A stretch of DNA of 64,000 bases from Bacillota bacterium (lineage in GTDB: Bacteria; Bacillota_A; Clostridia; Lachnospirales; Lachnospiraceae): contig JAEYMU010000053.1 in NCBI GenBank assembly GCA_023407175.1, forward strand, positions 682,001-746,000. The letters run 5' to 3'. Each line of letters opens with the position of its first letter. Position 1 is the first letter of the stretch. Both the position numbers and the translations under genes were made by a program. The notes below the pieces were generated by a model. The model saw only the letters and a list, made by a program, of their open reading frames with translations. It was not told the DNA's origin and did no database searches. Below are positions 9,695 through 18,991 of this stretch, piece after piece.

Positions 9695-11038
9695 ATGAAA
9701 CTTAAATTCAGAGGCTGGACCTCGGTATATAGCTTTACCTTCCGGCAGGCCACAAGGGGCATCGGCTTTCGGCTGGTCAGCGTCCTGATTGCCTTAGTGA
9801 TTATCGGAGCTATCGCCGGCGTAACTATCTTTAACGCCAAGCCCGATAAGGAAGAGGTTAAAGAGGCGGAGACATCTCCTATTCAGACAGTTTATGTTCT
9901 GGATAACAGCGGATTGGCCCCCACCGATTACAAAGCACTTAATCCAGAGCTTTCCACAGAACAATTTAATCAGGTATCCTTTCAGTCCGTATCGGGGAAA
10001 ACCAGGGAAGAGGTCATAGAGACCGCGGAAGCTTCCAGTCAGGATATCGCAGTTATAATCACAACCACGGACACGGGCTTTGCACTGGAGGCCGTAATAC
10101 CCTCCGGTTCAACCATAACACAGGGGCAGGCTTCTGCTTTACTTGCGCAGATGTCCGCCGCCTTTGAAACCAGCAAGCTGCTGCAGTCCGGCCTGACGCA
10201 GGAGCAGCTTACTGCCGTACTGATCCCTGCGGTTACCTCCTATGCAGATATCGGGGAAAATACCAATATATTTGTTTATCTTATTAAGACCCTGGTACCC
10301 ATGATATTTGCCCTTATGTTTTATGTAATGCTGGCTCTGTACGGCCAGACAGTCAGCAAGTCCGTATCTACCGAGAAAACCTCAAAGCTTATGGAGACTC
10401 TGCTAACCTCCGTCCATCCCTATGCTCTGATTTCCGGCAAGATACTGGCAGTTACCTCTATGGCACTCCTTCAGTTTATCCTCTGGATTGCCTCCATTTT
10501 TGCCGGCTTATACGGAGGAGATGCAATTGCCCATGCCATATATCCCGAGTATAAGAGCTCTGTGCTGACTGTCATCAGCTTCCTGAAGGATAATTTCGGA
10601 GCGTCTGCTTTGTCTGCTCCGGCCCTCATACTGGCCATTCTCTTCTTCTGCATCGGCTTCCTGTTCTATTGTGTAATCGCAGGACTCGGCGGATGTATGG
10701 TTTCCAAACCGGAGGATGTAGCCGCTACACAGCAGATTTTTATGATGCCCGTTGTAATCAGCTTTCTTGTTGCATATTTGGCTCCAATGTCGGAGAATGA
10801 AGTTCTGATTAAGGTGATCCGCTATATCCCCTTTACTTCACCCCTCTGTGTTCCCTCCGACCTGCTGATCGGAACCATCAGCCTCGGAGAAGGCGTACTT
10901 GCCCTGGCGGCACTTGCGGTATTTACCTTCCTGATCATCCTGTTATCGGGAAGAATTTATAAGGGACTTATTCTTTACAGCGGCCAGAAGCTTAGCTTAA
11001 AGACAATTGGCAATGTATTAAAGAGTAACAGCAACTAG
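9695..11038 (+). CDS. ABC-2 type permease (NatB/YhaP-like)
   Basis: 447 residues with the same architecture as the preceding permease: an N-terminal membrane segment (LVSVLIALVIIGAIAGVTIF), an outside domain, and a C-terminal membrane bundle containing STEKTSKLMETLLTSVHPYALISGKI. The two are diverged paralogues, suggesting a heterodimeric channel served by the single ATPase. The ATG at 9695 has GGAG six bases upstream; the TTG at 9683 lies on that RBS and is unlikely. Last gene of the three-gene operon, followed by a hairpin terminator. Confidence 0.9.
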   Translation: MKLKFRGWTSVYSFTFRQATRGIGFRLVSVLIALVIIGAIAGVTIFNAKPDKEEVKEAETSPIQTVYVLDNSGLAPTDYKALNPELSTEQFNQVSFQSVSGKTREEVIETAEASSQDIAVIITTTDTGFALEAVIPSGSTITQGQASALLAQMSAAFETSKLLQSGLTQEQLTAVLIPAVTSYADIGENTNIFVYLIKTLVPMIFALMFYVMLALYGQTVSKSVSTEKTSKLMETLLTSVHPYALISGKILAVTSMALLQFILWIASIFAGLYGGDAIAHAIYPEYKSSVLTVISFLKDNFGASALSAPALILAILFFCIGFLFYCVIAGLGGCMVSKPEDVAATQQIFMMPVVISFLVAYLAPMSENEVLIKVIRYIPFTSPLCVPSDLLIGTISLGEGVLALAALAVFTFLIILLSGRIYKGLILYSGQKLSLKTIGNVLKSNSN

Positions 11039-11071
11039 TGTACTGACCGCTTAATGTTAGGACAAAGAAAC

Positions 11072-11125
11072 GGGACCTTGGCAATAGGAAGTAAAATTCA
11101 TTCCCATTGCCAAGGTCCCTGTGTT
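11072..11125 (+). terminator. rho-independent terminator of the ABC-2 operon
   Basis: Perfect 14-base stem GGGACCTTGGCAAT (11072-11085) with ATTGCCAAGGTCCC (11106-11119), 20-base loop, then TGTGTTTT. It sits about 35 bases after the last permease stop. Confidence 0.75.
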
Positions 11126-11307
11126 TTGAATTGCCATGGACTTTCTCTTGTTCATTTCTTCTTCACGTCCCCTTGTTTTAAGAAATATAAGTAATTGTCA
11201 GTTCATACTATACAGACCGATATTCCAATGTTTGCCATTGTTTTGACATAGGTGTGTACTATTCTATTTAAAAGAAATCATAAGAAAGCAAAGGAGGAAC
11301 CCCCATT

Positions 11308-12132
11308 ATGCTTGAATTACCCGAAAGCACTACCCTTGCCAGACAGTTGAATGAAGCCGTGAAAGGAAAAGTAATAAAATATGTGGAAGCAAATAAATCT
11401 CCCCATAAATTTGCCTGGTACTCCACCGATCCTGAGCGCTATGATGAGCTGCTTGCCGGTAAAACAATCGGCACTTCCTGCGCCAGAGGAGGCATGGTAG
11501 AAACACAGGCACAGGATATGCGAATTCTGATCGGTGACGGAGTCACTCCTCGCTATTATGAGGATGCAAAAAATGCTCCTGCCAAGCACCAGCTCTATAT
11601 AGAATTCACAGATGGCTCAGCCCTGGCGGCAACCGTACAGATGTATGGCGGAATATGGGCCTTTCCCGAGGGACAGAATGACAATCCCTACTATCTCGTC
11701 GCCTGCGAGAAGCCTTCTCCCCTTAGCGAAGCATTTACTTATGAATACTTTCGTTCCCTCTATACCGAGGCACTGGCTAATAAATCGGCAAAGGCCTTTC
11801 TTGCCACCGAGCAGCGTATCCCCGGCTTTGGCAACGGAGTCCTCCAGGATGTCCTGTACCTGGCAGGCATCCATCCAAAGCGAAAAATGCATACTCTGTC
11901 GGAGGATGATCTGAAAAATCTCTACCAAACCCTGAGAAGCACCCTGGACGAAATGTCCGCAAAGGGCGGAAGGGATACGGAGAAGGATTTACATGGCAAG
12001 CCCGGCAGATATCTGACCTACCTTAGTAAAAACACTTATCTGTCTCCCTGCACAAGATGCGGCTATGAAATTCGCAGGGAAAACTATCTGGGAGGCAATA
12101 TATACTTTTGCGAACACTGTCAGTTAATTTAA
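11308..12132 (+). CDS. Fpg/Nei (MutM-like) DNA glycosylase family protein with altered N-terminus
   Basis: 274 residues, the normal Fpg/Nei length. The helix-two-turn-helix region IPGFGNGVLQDVLYLAGIHP (about residues 174-193) and a C-terminal zinc finger with Cys at 248, 251, 268 and 271 identify the family, which excises oxidised bases. The start is MLELPES where classical Fpg has MPELPE: the catalytic N-terminal Pro is Leu while Glu3 remains, and ARGGM (59-63) stands where Fpg has RRGKY with its catalytic Lys. With Leu at position 2, Met is unlikely to be removed. It may use another nucleophile, bind DNA without cutting, or have another substrate. Good RBS AAGGAGG. Convergent with the next gene. 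Confidence 0.85.
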   Translation: MLELPESTTLARQLNEAVKGKVIKYVEANKSPHKFAWYSTDPERYDELLAGKTIGTSCARGGMVETQAQDMRILIGDGVTPRYYEDAKNAPAKHQLYIEFTDGSALAATVQMYGGIWAFPEGQNDNPYYLVACEKPSPLSEAFTYEYFRSLYTEALANKSAKAFLATEQRIPGFGNGVLQDVLYLAGIHPKRKMHTLSEDDLKNLYQTLRSTLDEMSAKGGRDTEKDLHGKPGRYLTYLSKNTYLSPCTRCGYEIRRENYLGGNIYFCEHCQLI

Positions 12133-12138
12133 ATACGT

Positions 12139-12200
12139 AGTATTACATTGCGTAAATATCGCTTAATATTCGGTGCCTGATATTTACGCAATGTAGTACT
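12139..12200. terminator. bidirectional hairpin terminator between convergent genes
   Basis: Arms 12139-12160 and 12179-12200 match over 22 bases with one mismatch, around an 18-base loop. It lies after the glycosylase stop and overlaps the end of the converging membrane-protein gene, so it can serve both strands. Confidence 0.7.
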
Positions 12201-13953
12201 AGGGTAAGATACAGGCCCTATACCAGAAGCCGGTTTCCTCGTACCTTTTATTCTTATAGGTAAAGTATTGCACCACACTCGCCGGTACCGAGTCGGCCAT
12301 ATTCCTGTCTCCATAAATAATGGTTGGCACGGACAAATCCACTCCCTCCGGAAACTCTCCGAAGGTTCCGACATAAATGACAGCCTCCGGGTACAGGAAT
12401 TGCAGGTAATCTCCCGGATTCTTCATATAGACGCTATCGGTATAAATTATAAAATTAAAGGTATCCCGATGTGATATTCCATAGAGCTTCGTGGTGGTTT
12501 CCAAATCCTCCAGCATATATTTCATAGGCTGTACATAATTAAAATAAATAAAGGATTGATTCTTCTGCATAAAATTATATCTGCCCAGGAAGGCCAGGGC
12601 AACCAGCATTACCACCAATATACCCTTTTTCATGATTATTTTATGTTTATCAACAAAATTACAGCAGGTCAGCAGCATCCCGGTAATCAGCACTGGAATT
12701 ACGAGAAGCGCCCGCTGCATTACCCAGGCCTCTGCATAGGCGGTATAGCCCTCCATCAGGTTGGTTGCCACAAAGACGCCCAATACCCATAGGGAAATCA
12801 GAAAATCATGAAGCTTTAGCTGAAACGACAGGGCGGCAAACAGATAGATCAGAACCAGAATTCCCATAAATCCAAAGAATACTGCATTCTTATCCGTCAG
12901 AAAGCTATAAATACTCGTCTTGATTAATGAGACATACTTGATATCCTCCCGAAACTGATTGACTCTGTCCGACCGATCGCCCAGTAAGGTAGCGAAAAAG
13001 AACAGCGCCATATTAATATCCGCTAAAATCAATATTATCGCAGTCTGCCTTTTGTTCTCAACCGAAAATGGCAATCTGCGATTTTTTGCATTCAATGCAA
13101 TCGTCAGCAAAGCCAGGCTTACCAGCAAAAGTCCCAGGCTGGCCAGTACCGGCGTATAGGAATTGCTGCAAAGGCAGCCAATCCAGGCTATACTGAATAT
13201 TCCCACCGCATCCGGACTGCATAAAAAACGCAAAAACAGGCCAATTAAGATCATCGTCAAAGAAATCGGAAGGATGGACTGTTCAAAATTGATATAATAT
13301 TCCGTTACATACCGGAAAGCAAATATGGCATAAATTCCAAGAATTGCATAGCTCCCATCCAGTCCCTTCTTATAAAGCCATAAACGCAGGCCGCTGTACA
13401 TCGACAAAAGTCCCAGAACAAAAGGAATGGCAAAGCCAAGCTGCAGGGTTACAATGCTTCGCCCAAAGAACAGGGCCGGCAATGCAACTAATAAATACTG
13501 TCTGTTGGGATACCCGAGAAAGGCCTTTGCGGTATAGCCCAAATCCTTGGTCAGAAAAGAGGACAGTCCCGCCGCGGCCTGTTGGGTCGCATCGGGATTT
13601 ATATCCGTGTAAGCCGGTTTTCCACATATCCAGAATAAGTAAAATAATAAGACCGCCAGTCCCGCCAATGAAAGTATATTTCTTTGCAGGAGGTCGGTCT
13701 TGACAGCACAAACAAACATAAACAGGAGGGCCGCAGCGCAGATAACTCCTCCTGCAAGCCAGATTCTGGACGCAAGTATGGTAACGACCTCCCCGGCACC
13801 GGCGTAGGCTGCAAGCTCCAGAATAGATATAGCTGCAAAATATATGAAAAAGAATATGACATGCCTGTTCTCCAGCCGTCCGCAGAGAAAATTACAGATG
13901 GCTTTCCTGATATCCTTTCCTGATGTCGTATTGGCAGCTCGTTTCAGGGACAT
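12199..13953 (-). CDS. polytopic membrane protein, possibly GT-C glycosyltransferase-like
   Basis: 584 residues with about 11-12 hydrophobic segments and a soluble C-terminal domain of about 110 residues. The loop after the third segment contains CGKPAYTDINPDATQQ, an acidic loop at the place where GT-C membrane glycosyltransferases carry catalytic Asp, and the region YTAKAFLGYPNRQYLLVALPALFFG resembles GT39-like proteins. A lipid-linked-sugar glycosyltransferase is therefore possible but not shown. I chose the ATG at 13953 (MSLKRAAN) because the AGGAGA site lies about 9 bases upstream; the in-frame ATG at 13971 contains that site in its own codons. Confidence 0.75.
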   Translation of the reverse strand: MSLKRAANTTSGKDIRKAICNFLCGRLENRHVIFFFIYFAAISILELAAYAGAGEVVTILASRIWLAGGVICAAALLFMFVCAVKTDLLQRNILSLAGLAVLLFYLFWICGKPAYTDINPDATQQAAAGLSSFLTKDLGYTAKAFLGYPNRQYLLVALPALFFGRSIVTLQLGFAIPFVLGLLSMYSGLRLWLYKKGLDGSYAILGIYAIFAFRYVTEYYINFEQSILPISLTMILIGLFLRFLCSPDAVGIFSIAWIGCLCSNSYTPVLASLGLLLVSLALLTIALNAKNRRLPFSVENKRQTAIILILADINMALFFFATLLGDRSDRVNQFREDIKYVSLIKTSIYSFLTDKNAVFFGFMGILVLIYLFAALSFQLKLHDFLISLWVLGVFVATNLMEGYTAYAEAWVMQRALLVIPVLITGMLLTCCNFVDKHKIIMKKGILVVMLVALAFLGRYNFMQKNQSFIYFNYVQPMKYMLEDLETTTKLYGISHRDTFNFIIYTDSVYMKNPGDYLQFLYPEAVIYVGTFGEFPEGVDLSVPTIIYGDRNMADSVPASVVQYFTYKNKRYEETGFWYRACILP

Positions 13954-13997
13954 GTTCACGTATCTCCTCATGATATTCGTTTGATAACCAAGCTACA

Positions 13998-14918
13998 TTA
14001 TACACCGGGAATATTTGATTGGCAATGGCGGGTATCTATCTCCTTCAATCTCTTAAGCACATCTGCCGTCCTGTTTTGTATCACCGGAGCCTGACAAAAG
14101 GTTCTTAATGGTATCAATATATTCCTTGCCTCCATCGACATATTCTGTTGTGCATATAATCTTCCCTCTATCAGCTTATATAAATCATTTTGTACATCTA
14201 TTCCATGCTTTTCTGCGCTCTTCCTTGCCTTGTCCAAATATGCTCTGCATTGGTCATAATTTTCATTTATCAGCTCCTCATAAGCATTCAGTACAAGCAG
14301 GTGTGGATAAATCTGACGATTTGCTATTCTTTTTATATATTTACTTCCCTCACAAAATACCTCTCGTGCCCGTTGTACATTCTCCATGTGCAAATAACAC
14401 AAATAAAGATTATAATAGATGAACCCTCTGCAAACTATGGGATATCTACCCCCATGCTTCAATAATTCTATTTTTTCCAATGCTTCATTCAGACTATCAT
14501 TATTGATGCATTCTCCTATTGCATTGATTACATTTTTATACCTGTTAAACAGATGGCGATAAATCATACATCCTATAATAATACCTGCTGCCGGTATTAC
14601 TGAGTATAATATAGACAATGATATGCTCCAATGATTTGTAACCGCCACATTAATGATCAGGAATAAAATGATGCCAGCCGAGATTAAAAGTGTATATTTT
14701 CTGGCAGTTGGAGAAACCTTCCTCAAATCATGAATGATATTTCTGTACATGGCCACCATTAAAGCATTAATCGGCATTAACGCTGCGAAAATAATCAAAT
14801 AGTCCGTTCCCTTCATATCCGTGGAAAAATAACTAAGGATCAAACATACAAGCAGTGATAATATAGCAGCAATTAATAATATCAATAATACGGACTTTAG
14901 CTTTTTATTCAAATTCAT
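13998..14918 (-). CDS. membrane protein with C-terminal TPR-like helical domain
   Basis: 306 residues. Four membrane segments lie in the first 130 residues (about 9-31, 41-61, 75-92, 99-120). The rest is helical with a repeat-like pattern: SLNEALEKIELL, NVQRAREVFCEGSKYI, NYDQCRAYLDKARKSAEKHG and MSMEARNILIPL, typical of TPR units. RBS AGGGGGG immediately before ATG. Not a family I can name. TPR-like cytoplasmic parts usually scaffold protein contacts. Stands alone, between the membrane protein at 12199 and the YhhN-like gene, in the same direction. Confidence 0.7.
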   Translation of the reverse strand: MNLNKKLKSVLLILLIAAILSLLVCLILSYFSTDMKGTDYLIIFAALMPINALMVAMYRNIIHDLRKVSPTARKYTLLISAGIILFLIINVAVTNHWSISLSILYSVIPAAGIIIGCMIYRHLFNRYKNVINAIGECINNDSLNEALEKIELLKHGGRYPIVCRGFIYYNLYLCYLHMENVQRAREVFCEGSKYIKRIANRQIYPHLLVLNAYEELINENYDQCRAYLDKARKSAEKHGIDVQNDLYKLIEGRLYAQQNMSMEARNILIPLRTFCQAPVIQNRTADVLKRLKEIDTRHCQSNIPGV

Positions 14919-15022
14919 CCCCCCTTAGCCTACAGTCAATTATAATATGCCATATTCTACTATCTAATGCAAACAAATAATACCATACCATGTTGTTCCC
15001 TGTCCAACTCCTACGATTACCG

Positions 15023-15700
15023 TTAGAATACGATTGCCGTTGCTATCAGAAGCTGCGCTGTAAAATAAACAATATAATTAAGATAGGCATATCCCTGCTT
15101 TAACTCAAGATATCTCCAGGCTCCCAAAATAATATCTGATATATAGAAGAGGAAAGCTCCGGTGCAAAACATCTCCTGCAGTTGAAAGACATGCCCTACG
15201 TAATGTGTCAGCATAACCGCCTTGACTGCCATATAGGATGCGATCCCCAGGTATAGAAGCAGGGGCCTCCTGGCTTTTCCCATCTCGGCTTTTCGGACAA
15301 AACAAAATACCAGCATAGGGATCAACAGTACCAGCATGATCAGCGCCTCCAACGGATGTACTCCTGAGTAGAGCGATATTGCAAGTACATACAAAAAAAG
15401 TGCCGCACTGAAGCTTCGAATCCCTCTGATATACTTGTTACTATTTCCTTTGATATGTACCAGATAATAATCTCCTGCAACGGAAAACACCAAGCCCAGG
15501 AAAACCAATATCGTAAACAAATCTGCCGGATGCCTTAAAGCCCCTATCAGTCCGACCATGCAGAATGAAATGGATAGCACCAGTTTATAGCCGACTGCCT
15601 TTACAGCTCCAATCTTACTTTCCTTATAAATAAAGAGCGGCAAAAAAAGTAACAGGTACAAGCTCCAGATTAATGCCAACAGGCAGATCCATCCTATCAT
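15023..15700 (-). CDS. YhhN/TMEM86-family lysoplasmalogenase-like membrane protein
   Basis: 225 residues with about eight membrane segments. Conserved family positions are visible: an Asp in the middle (FSVAGDYYL) and the C-terminal SDIILGAWRY. Known members hydrolyse the vinyl-ether bond of lysoplasmalogens in the membrane, and plasmalogens are common in anaerobic clostridia. Start: the upstream ATG at 15712 is followed by GAGG, which is itself the ribosome site (GGAGG, 5 bases before) for the ATG at 15700, so I prefer MIGWICLL. Monocistronic by spacing. Confidence 0.8.
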   Translation of the reverse strand: MIGWICLLALIWSLYLLLFLPLFIYKESKIGAVKAVGYKLVLSISFCMVGLIGALRHPADLFTILVFLGLVFSVAGDYYLVHIKGNSNKYIRGIRSFSAALFLYVLAISLYSGVHPLEALIMLVLLIPMLVFCFVRKAEMGKARRPLLLYLGIASYMAVKAVMLTHYVGHVFQLQEMFCTGAFLFYISDIILGAWRYLELKQGYAYLNYIVYFTAQLLIATAIVF

Positions 15701-15990
15701 ATCAACCTCCATATCGACGAAATACCGGTAATTTAAGCTTCACGCAGCCTTCACAGGAACCAGGCACAGATGCCCTTTGATCTAAGCTGCTTCATGATTA
15801 TTAATCATGCTACATTGTACCAAATTATTACAATTTGTCAATCATTTCTTGCTTCTTTCGGTGCATATCAACTCTTCTTTATCTGTCGGTTTTGTTGGAT
15901 TATTAGCAAATTATGCTGCGCTGAATATAATATAACAAGGCCACTTCCACACGTATGGTTTTGGTCAGAATATGAAAAGCAGGTGGATTT

Positions 15991-18462
15991 ATGAGTAAAC
16001 CCAGAAATACTGTTCTGACCTCCGGAGGATTTACCGGTACGTCAGGATCAGCAGAAACTGTTAAGATAACCGATCCCCAAATTGACTACAAGGAAGCCGT
16101 CAATACCTATTATGACAAGGTTGACAAATATTATTTTTTAACCTCCCGTTCAGACTATACGGATGGACAAATCATCTTTGTTCCCGACATTATAGATTTC
16201 GCGGATTTTTATCTTCCATACCTTCAGGTTCATGCCGAGGTAAAAAAGCTGGAAAACAATGAAATATCCTCCGACATCACGGATGTTATTTCAGACGGAA
16301 GCTTTGCACCGAATAACACCTATCTGTTTGACTCAGGCTCCTTCACCATCAAGCTTCCCTCCACCTTATTGTTTTCCGCCTTTCATACCTCCTATCTGGG
16401 GGTGACTAACAAACCGACCATAATTTTCCCCTACCAGTCAGACGGTTATTTGTACCGTAATGTATTGGGCAGTGCGAAGATATATTTTGAAAATATCGTC
16501 TTTGACGGCAGGGGCTTGAATATGCAGCCAACCCTGGGCATCGGAACGAGTCTTTTTTATGTGAATTCCGAAAGTACGGCAGACGGCCTTGTTATGCGCG
16601 GTATTACCATCCGTAACCTTGGGGCCTTTCCAAGTGCCCTGTACCGCAATATCGCAATCACTGTAAACCAATCCTCCGGCCAGATCAATCTGGAAAACCT
16701 GACGATAAGCAACAACAAGGCTGACGTCGGAGGCGGAAATATACAGCTTTTATCTGTAACGGACACTTATCTTAGAAATATTACAATTGATAACAGTACC
16801 GGCCGCAATGTCAACCTTGGGTCCTCTCTGACAGTACCCCTCATTCCTGCCAGGGTAGTCCTGGACGGCAGTCTGGTCGTTACCGGCAACAACGCTCCGA
16901 TCCGGATTCAGGATTACCGCTTTGATGTCTATGTCCCCTTCCGCTATCACTATGTGCAATACGCAACCTCCAACGGTTCCTCAGCCGCAGGAACTGCCTC
17001 AGCTTTAGTATGGGACCGCTTTCCTGCTCCCTCCTCCCAATATGGCATCTATCAATTGATAGAACGCGCCTGGATTATCACGGGAGGAGCTGATGATTTA
17101 AGTATTCATAAACAGATTATGACCGCGGCAACAGCCCTGGCTGCTATCAGCCAGTTTCGTGAGATTCCTGATGCAGTTGCCTTTAAGCTCATTGCTGCAA
17201 ATAGCCTGCTGGAGAGCTTCACCTTGCCGGATATTGCATCCATTACCGGTTATAGCGCCACAATTCATCTGATAGCGGTAAATGCTTTGAATGCCAGCAT
17301 ATATACGGATGACCTTATTACGGCAGTGAAGGGCATTACGATCAATTTAAATAAGAATAAAGCCGTATTTCTGTATAACATAGATTTTCATGACCAGGCT
17401 AATTACACCATGCAGGAGGCCGTATTCGGAATTACTCCCTTAACACCCGAGGCCACTCGTCTGAAGGATCCATTTCATGATATGGGTATTCCCGGATATC
17501 CTGTCTATGAAAGCCATGCTGCCAAAAGATACGCCGCCGTTCCCGGCTCTAATCGGGAAATTTTCCGTTATTGCCTGTTTACCGGCCTTGTCGGCGCTGT
17601 TGCTGCCAGTAAGCCTCATCTCACACTGCGGACAGGTGATCGCGCCATTTCCAGCCCTAGCATTACCGGGGTATATACCATTGATGGCGGTGTGACAGAT
17701 ACAATTTACAGCTTTGCCGATGATCCAACTCTGGCATGGTTTCTGGCCTCGGGCGAAGGAATTGTAACAATCGACGCGGTAACCGGTGTTATAACTGCAC
17801 TTGCTCCGGGCAATGCCATTATTATCCTGAAGGCACTTGATGTCTATAACGAAGGCGAAATCATCAAGGCCTTCTCAGCAGTGACTGTCACTGTCGCAGC
17901 TGCCGGGGAGCCGGTTAATGTCAAAGCAAGAGTAAAAGACAAATGCAGTATTCTGGTCAGCTGGGACAGTGTTCCCGATGCCAATGCCTATTACCTTTAC
18001 CAAAGCCCCAAGGAAAGCGGTCCCTATGAACTCATCGCAGTCGTAACCAATACCAAGTATACGGACGCCGAACTTATCCCGGCCACAACCTATTATTACA
18101 GGGTTGCTTCTATGATTGGCGGAGACCCCGGCCCCTTAAGCGATCCCGTGAATGCCACCACCTGGCCTGCCGCATCGGTTCCTCCTGCCCCCTGCAATAT
18201 CCATGCGGCTGCAATCTGCAAATCCGCCATTCAAATAAGCTGGGACCCGCTACCGGAAGCCGACAGGTATGAGCTTTACCGAAGTCAGGAGGAAGACGGC
18301 CCCTACGAGCTAATTGCCTCTACATCCAATACGGCTTATACAGACGTTGGCCTTATACCGGCTACGGTCTGTTATTATAAAATTGCCGCTTACATTGGAG
18401 AAGGCATAAGTCCTAAGTCAGGTCCCGCAAGTGCCACTACCTTTTGTCCAATACCTGTGTGA
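15991..18462 (+). CDS. right-handed beta-helix protein with Ig-like and two FN3 domains
   Basis: 823 residues. Residues about 60-330 look like a parallel beta-helix, with repeated short strands such as KIYFENIVFDGRG, LVMRGITIRNLG, INLENLTISNNKA and TYLRNITIDNSTG. A bacterial Ig-like segment follows around 540-635 (SPSITGVYTIDGGVTD to GVITALAPGNAIIILKA). Two FN3 units (about 640-727 and 732-818) are strongly alike, sharing ISW/VSWD, SGPYELI-type, NTxYTD and LIPAT motifs. There is no signal peptide, membrane segment or sorting motif: the N-terminus is MSKPRNTVLTSGG. Such domains usually sit outside the cell, so it may reach a spore surface from the mother cell or use an unknown export route. 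RBS AGGTGGA. Confidence 0.85.
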   Translation: MSKPRNTVLTSGGFTGTSGSAETVKITDPQIDYKEAVNTYYDKVDKYYFLTSRSDYTDGQIIFVPDIIDFADFYLPYLQVHAEVKKLENNEISSDITDVISDGSFAPNNTYLFDSGSFTIKLPSTLLFSAFHTSYLGVTNKPTIIFPYQSDGYLYRNVLGSAKIYFENIVFDGRGLNMQPTLGIGTSLFYVNSESTADGLVMRGITIRNLGAFPSALYRNIAITVNQSSGQINLENLTISNNKADVGGGNIQLLSVTDTYLRNITIDNSTGRNVNLGSSLTVPLIPARVVLDGSLVVTGNNAPIRIQDYRFDVYVPFRYHYVQYATSNGSSAAGTASALVWDRFPAPSSQYGIYQLIERAWIITGGADDLSIHKQIMTAATALAAISQFREIPDAVAFKLIAANSLLESFTLPDIASITGYSATIHLIAVNALNASIYTDDLITAVKGITINLNKNKAVFLYNIDFHDQANYTMQEAVFGITPLTPEATRLKDPFHDMGIPGYPVYESHAAKRYAAVPGSNREIFRYCLFTGLVGAVAASKPHLTLRTGDRAISSPSITGVYTIDGGVTDTIYSFADDPTLAWFLASGEGIVTIDAVTGVITALAPGNAIIILKALDVYNEGEIIKAFSAVTVTVAAAGEPVNVKARVKDKCSILVSWDSVPDANAYYLYQSPKESGPYELIAVVTNTKYTDAELIPATTYYYRVASMIGGDPGPLSDPVNATTWPAASVPPAPCNIHAAAICKSAIQISWDPLPEADRYELYRSQEEDGPYELIASTSNTAYTDVGLIPATVCYYKIAAYIGEGISPKSGPASATTFCPIPV

Positions 18463-18501
18463 CTATGTCACAGTACCCCCAGTAAATAAATCCGTGAGCT
18501 T

Positions 18502-18514
18502 CATATGATATACT
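18502..18514 (+). promoter_or_regulatory. possible -10 region, sporulation-type or vegetative
   Basis: CATATGATA (18502-18510) fits the sigma-E/K -10 pattern CATAnnnTA, and the overlapping TATACT (18509-18514) fits sigma-A. No convincing -35 is visible for either, so the sigma factor is undecided. Confidence 0.3.
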
Positions 18515-18539
18515 ATAAATAAATTATGGAGGCTCAAAT

Positions 18540-18764
18540 ATGAGTGACTTATCAACTACTTCCTGCTGTGGGAATAATAACAAATGCGATAACGGAATGA
18601 ACCCGATCCTTATGATCGTACTTTTACTTTGCTTATGCGGAGGCGATAACGGACTCTTCGGCTTCGGAGGTAACAGCTCCTGCGGCTGCGGCGGCGGGCT
18701 TGACGGTATCCTGCCGATTATCTTACTGCTTTGCTTGTGTGGCGGCGGTTCCTTATTCTGCTAA
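18540..18764 (+). CDS. Cys/Gly-rich hydrophobic microprotein (high-cysteine chorion-like)
   Basis: 74 residues with a good site (ATGGAGG) 8 bases before the ATG. The chain contains two copies of a unit: a hydrophobic stretch followed by LLCLCGG (ILMIVLLLCLCGGDNG and ILPIILLLCLCGGGS), with Cys-rich linkers CCGNNNKCDNG and SSCGCGGG. Twelve Cys can cross-link. Small proteins of this composition are common in spore-forming Lachnospiraceae, where they are annotated as high-cysteine or coat-like proteins; function not established. It follows the beta-helix gene by 77 bases, suggesting a shared spore-surface or envelope role, and ends before a strong terminator. Confidence 0.75.
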   Translation: MSDLSTTSCCGNNNKCDNGMNPILMIVLLLCLCGGDNGLFGFGGNSSCGCGGGLDGILPIILLLCLCGGGSLFC

Positions 18765-18841
18765 AATACAAATGCCTGCTCATTGTATTCCTCCTCCCCC
18801 CAAAAAATAAACTGAGCGGAAATACTAATTGACTTTCTTGC

Positions 18842-18922
18842 AAAAGCAGCTGTACCCCTAAGGTGTTCTCTATTTTGTTTTTCTTAAATAGAGAGCCAGA
18901 AGAGGTCAGCTGCTTTTTTACT
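18842..18922 (+). terminator. rho-independent terminator with nested stem
   Basis: Outer stem AAAAGCAGCTG (18842-18852) with CAGCTGCTTTT (18907-18917), continued by a T run, enclosing an inner stem CTCTATTT (18868-18875) with AAATAGAG (18886-18893). It terminates the microprotein transcript. Confidence 0.75.
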
Positions 18923-18991
18923 TCTTATTGATACATAATTCAGGCTATAAAAATAATCTGAATAAATCCGTGCCTGTTATCCTAATTGATT

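Noticed and set aside
15770..15994. Open frame of 74 codons before the beta-helix gene
   Set aside because: No ribosome site, no conserved motif, and it overlaps the start of the real gene.
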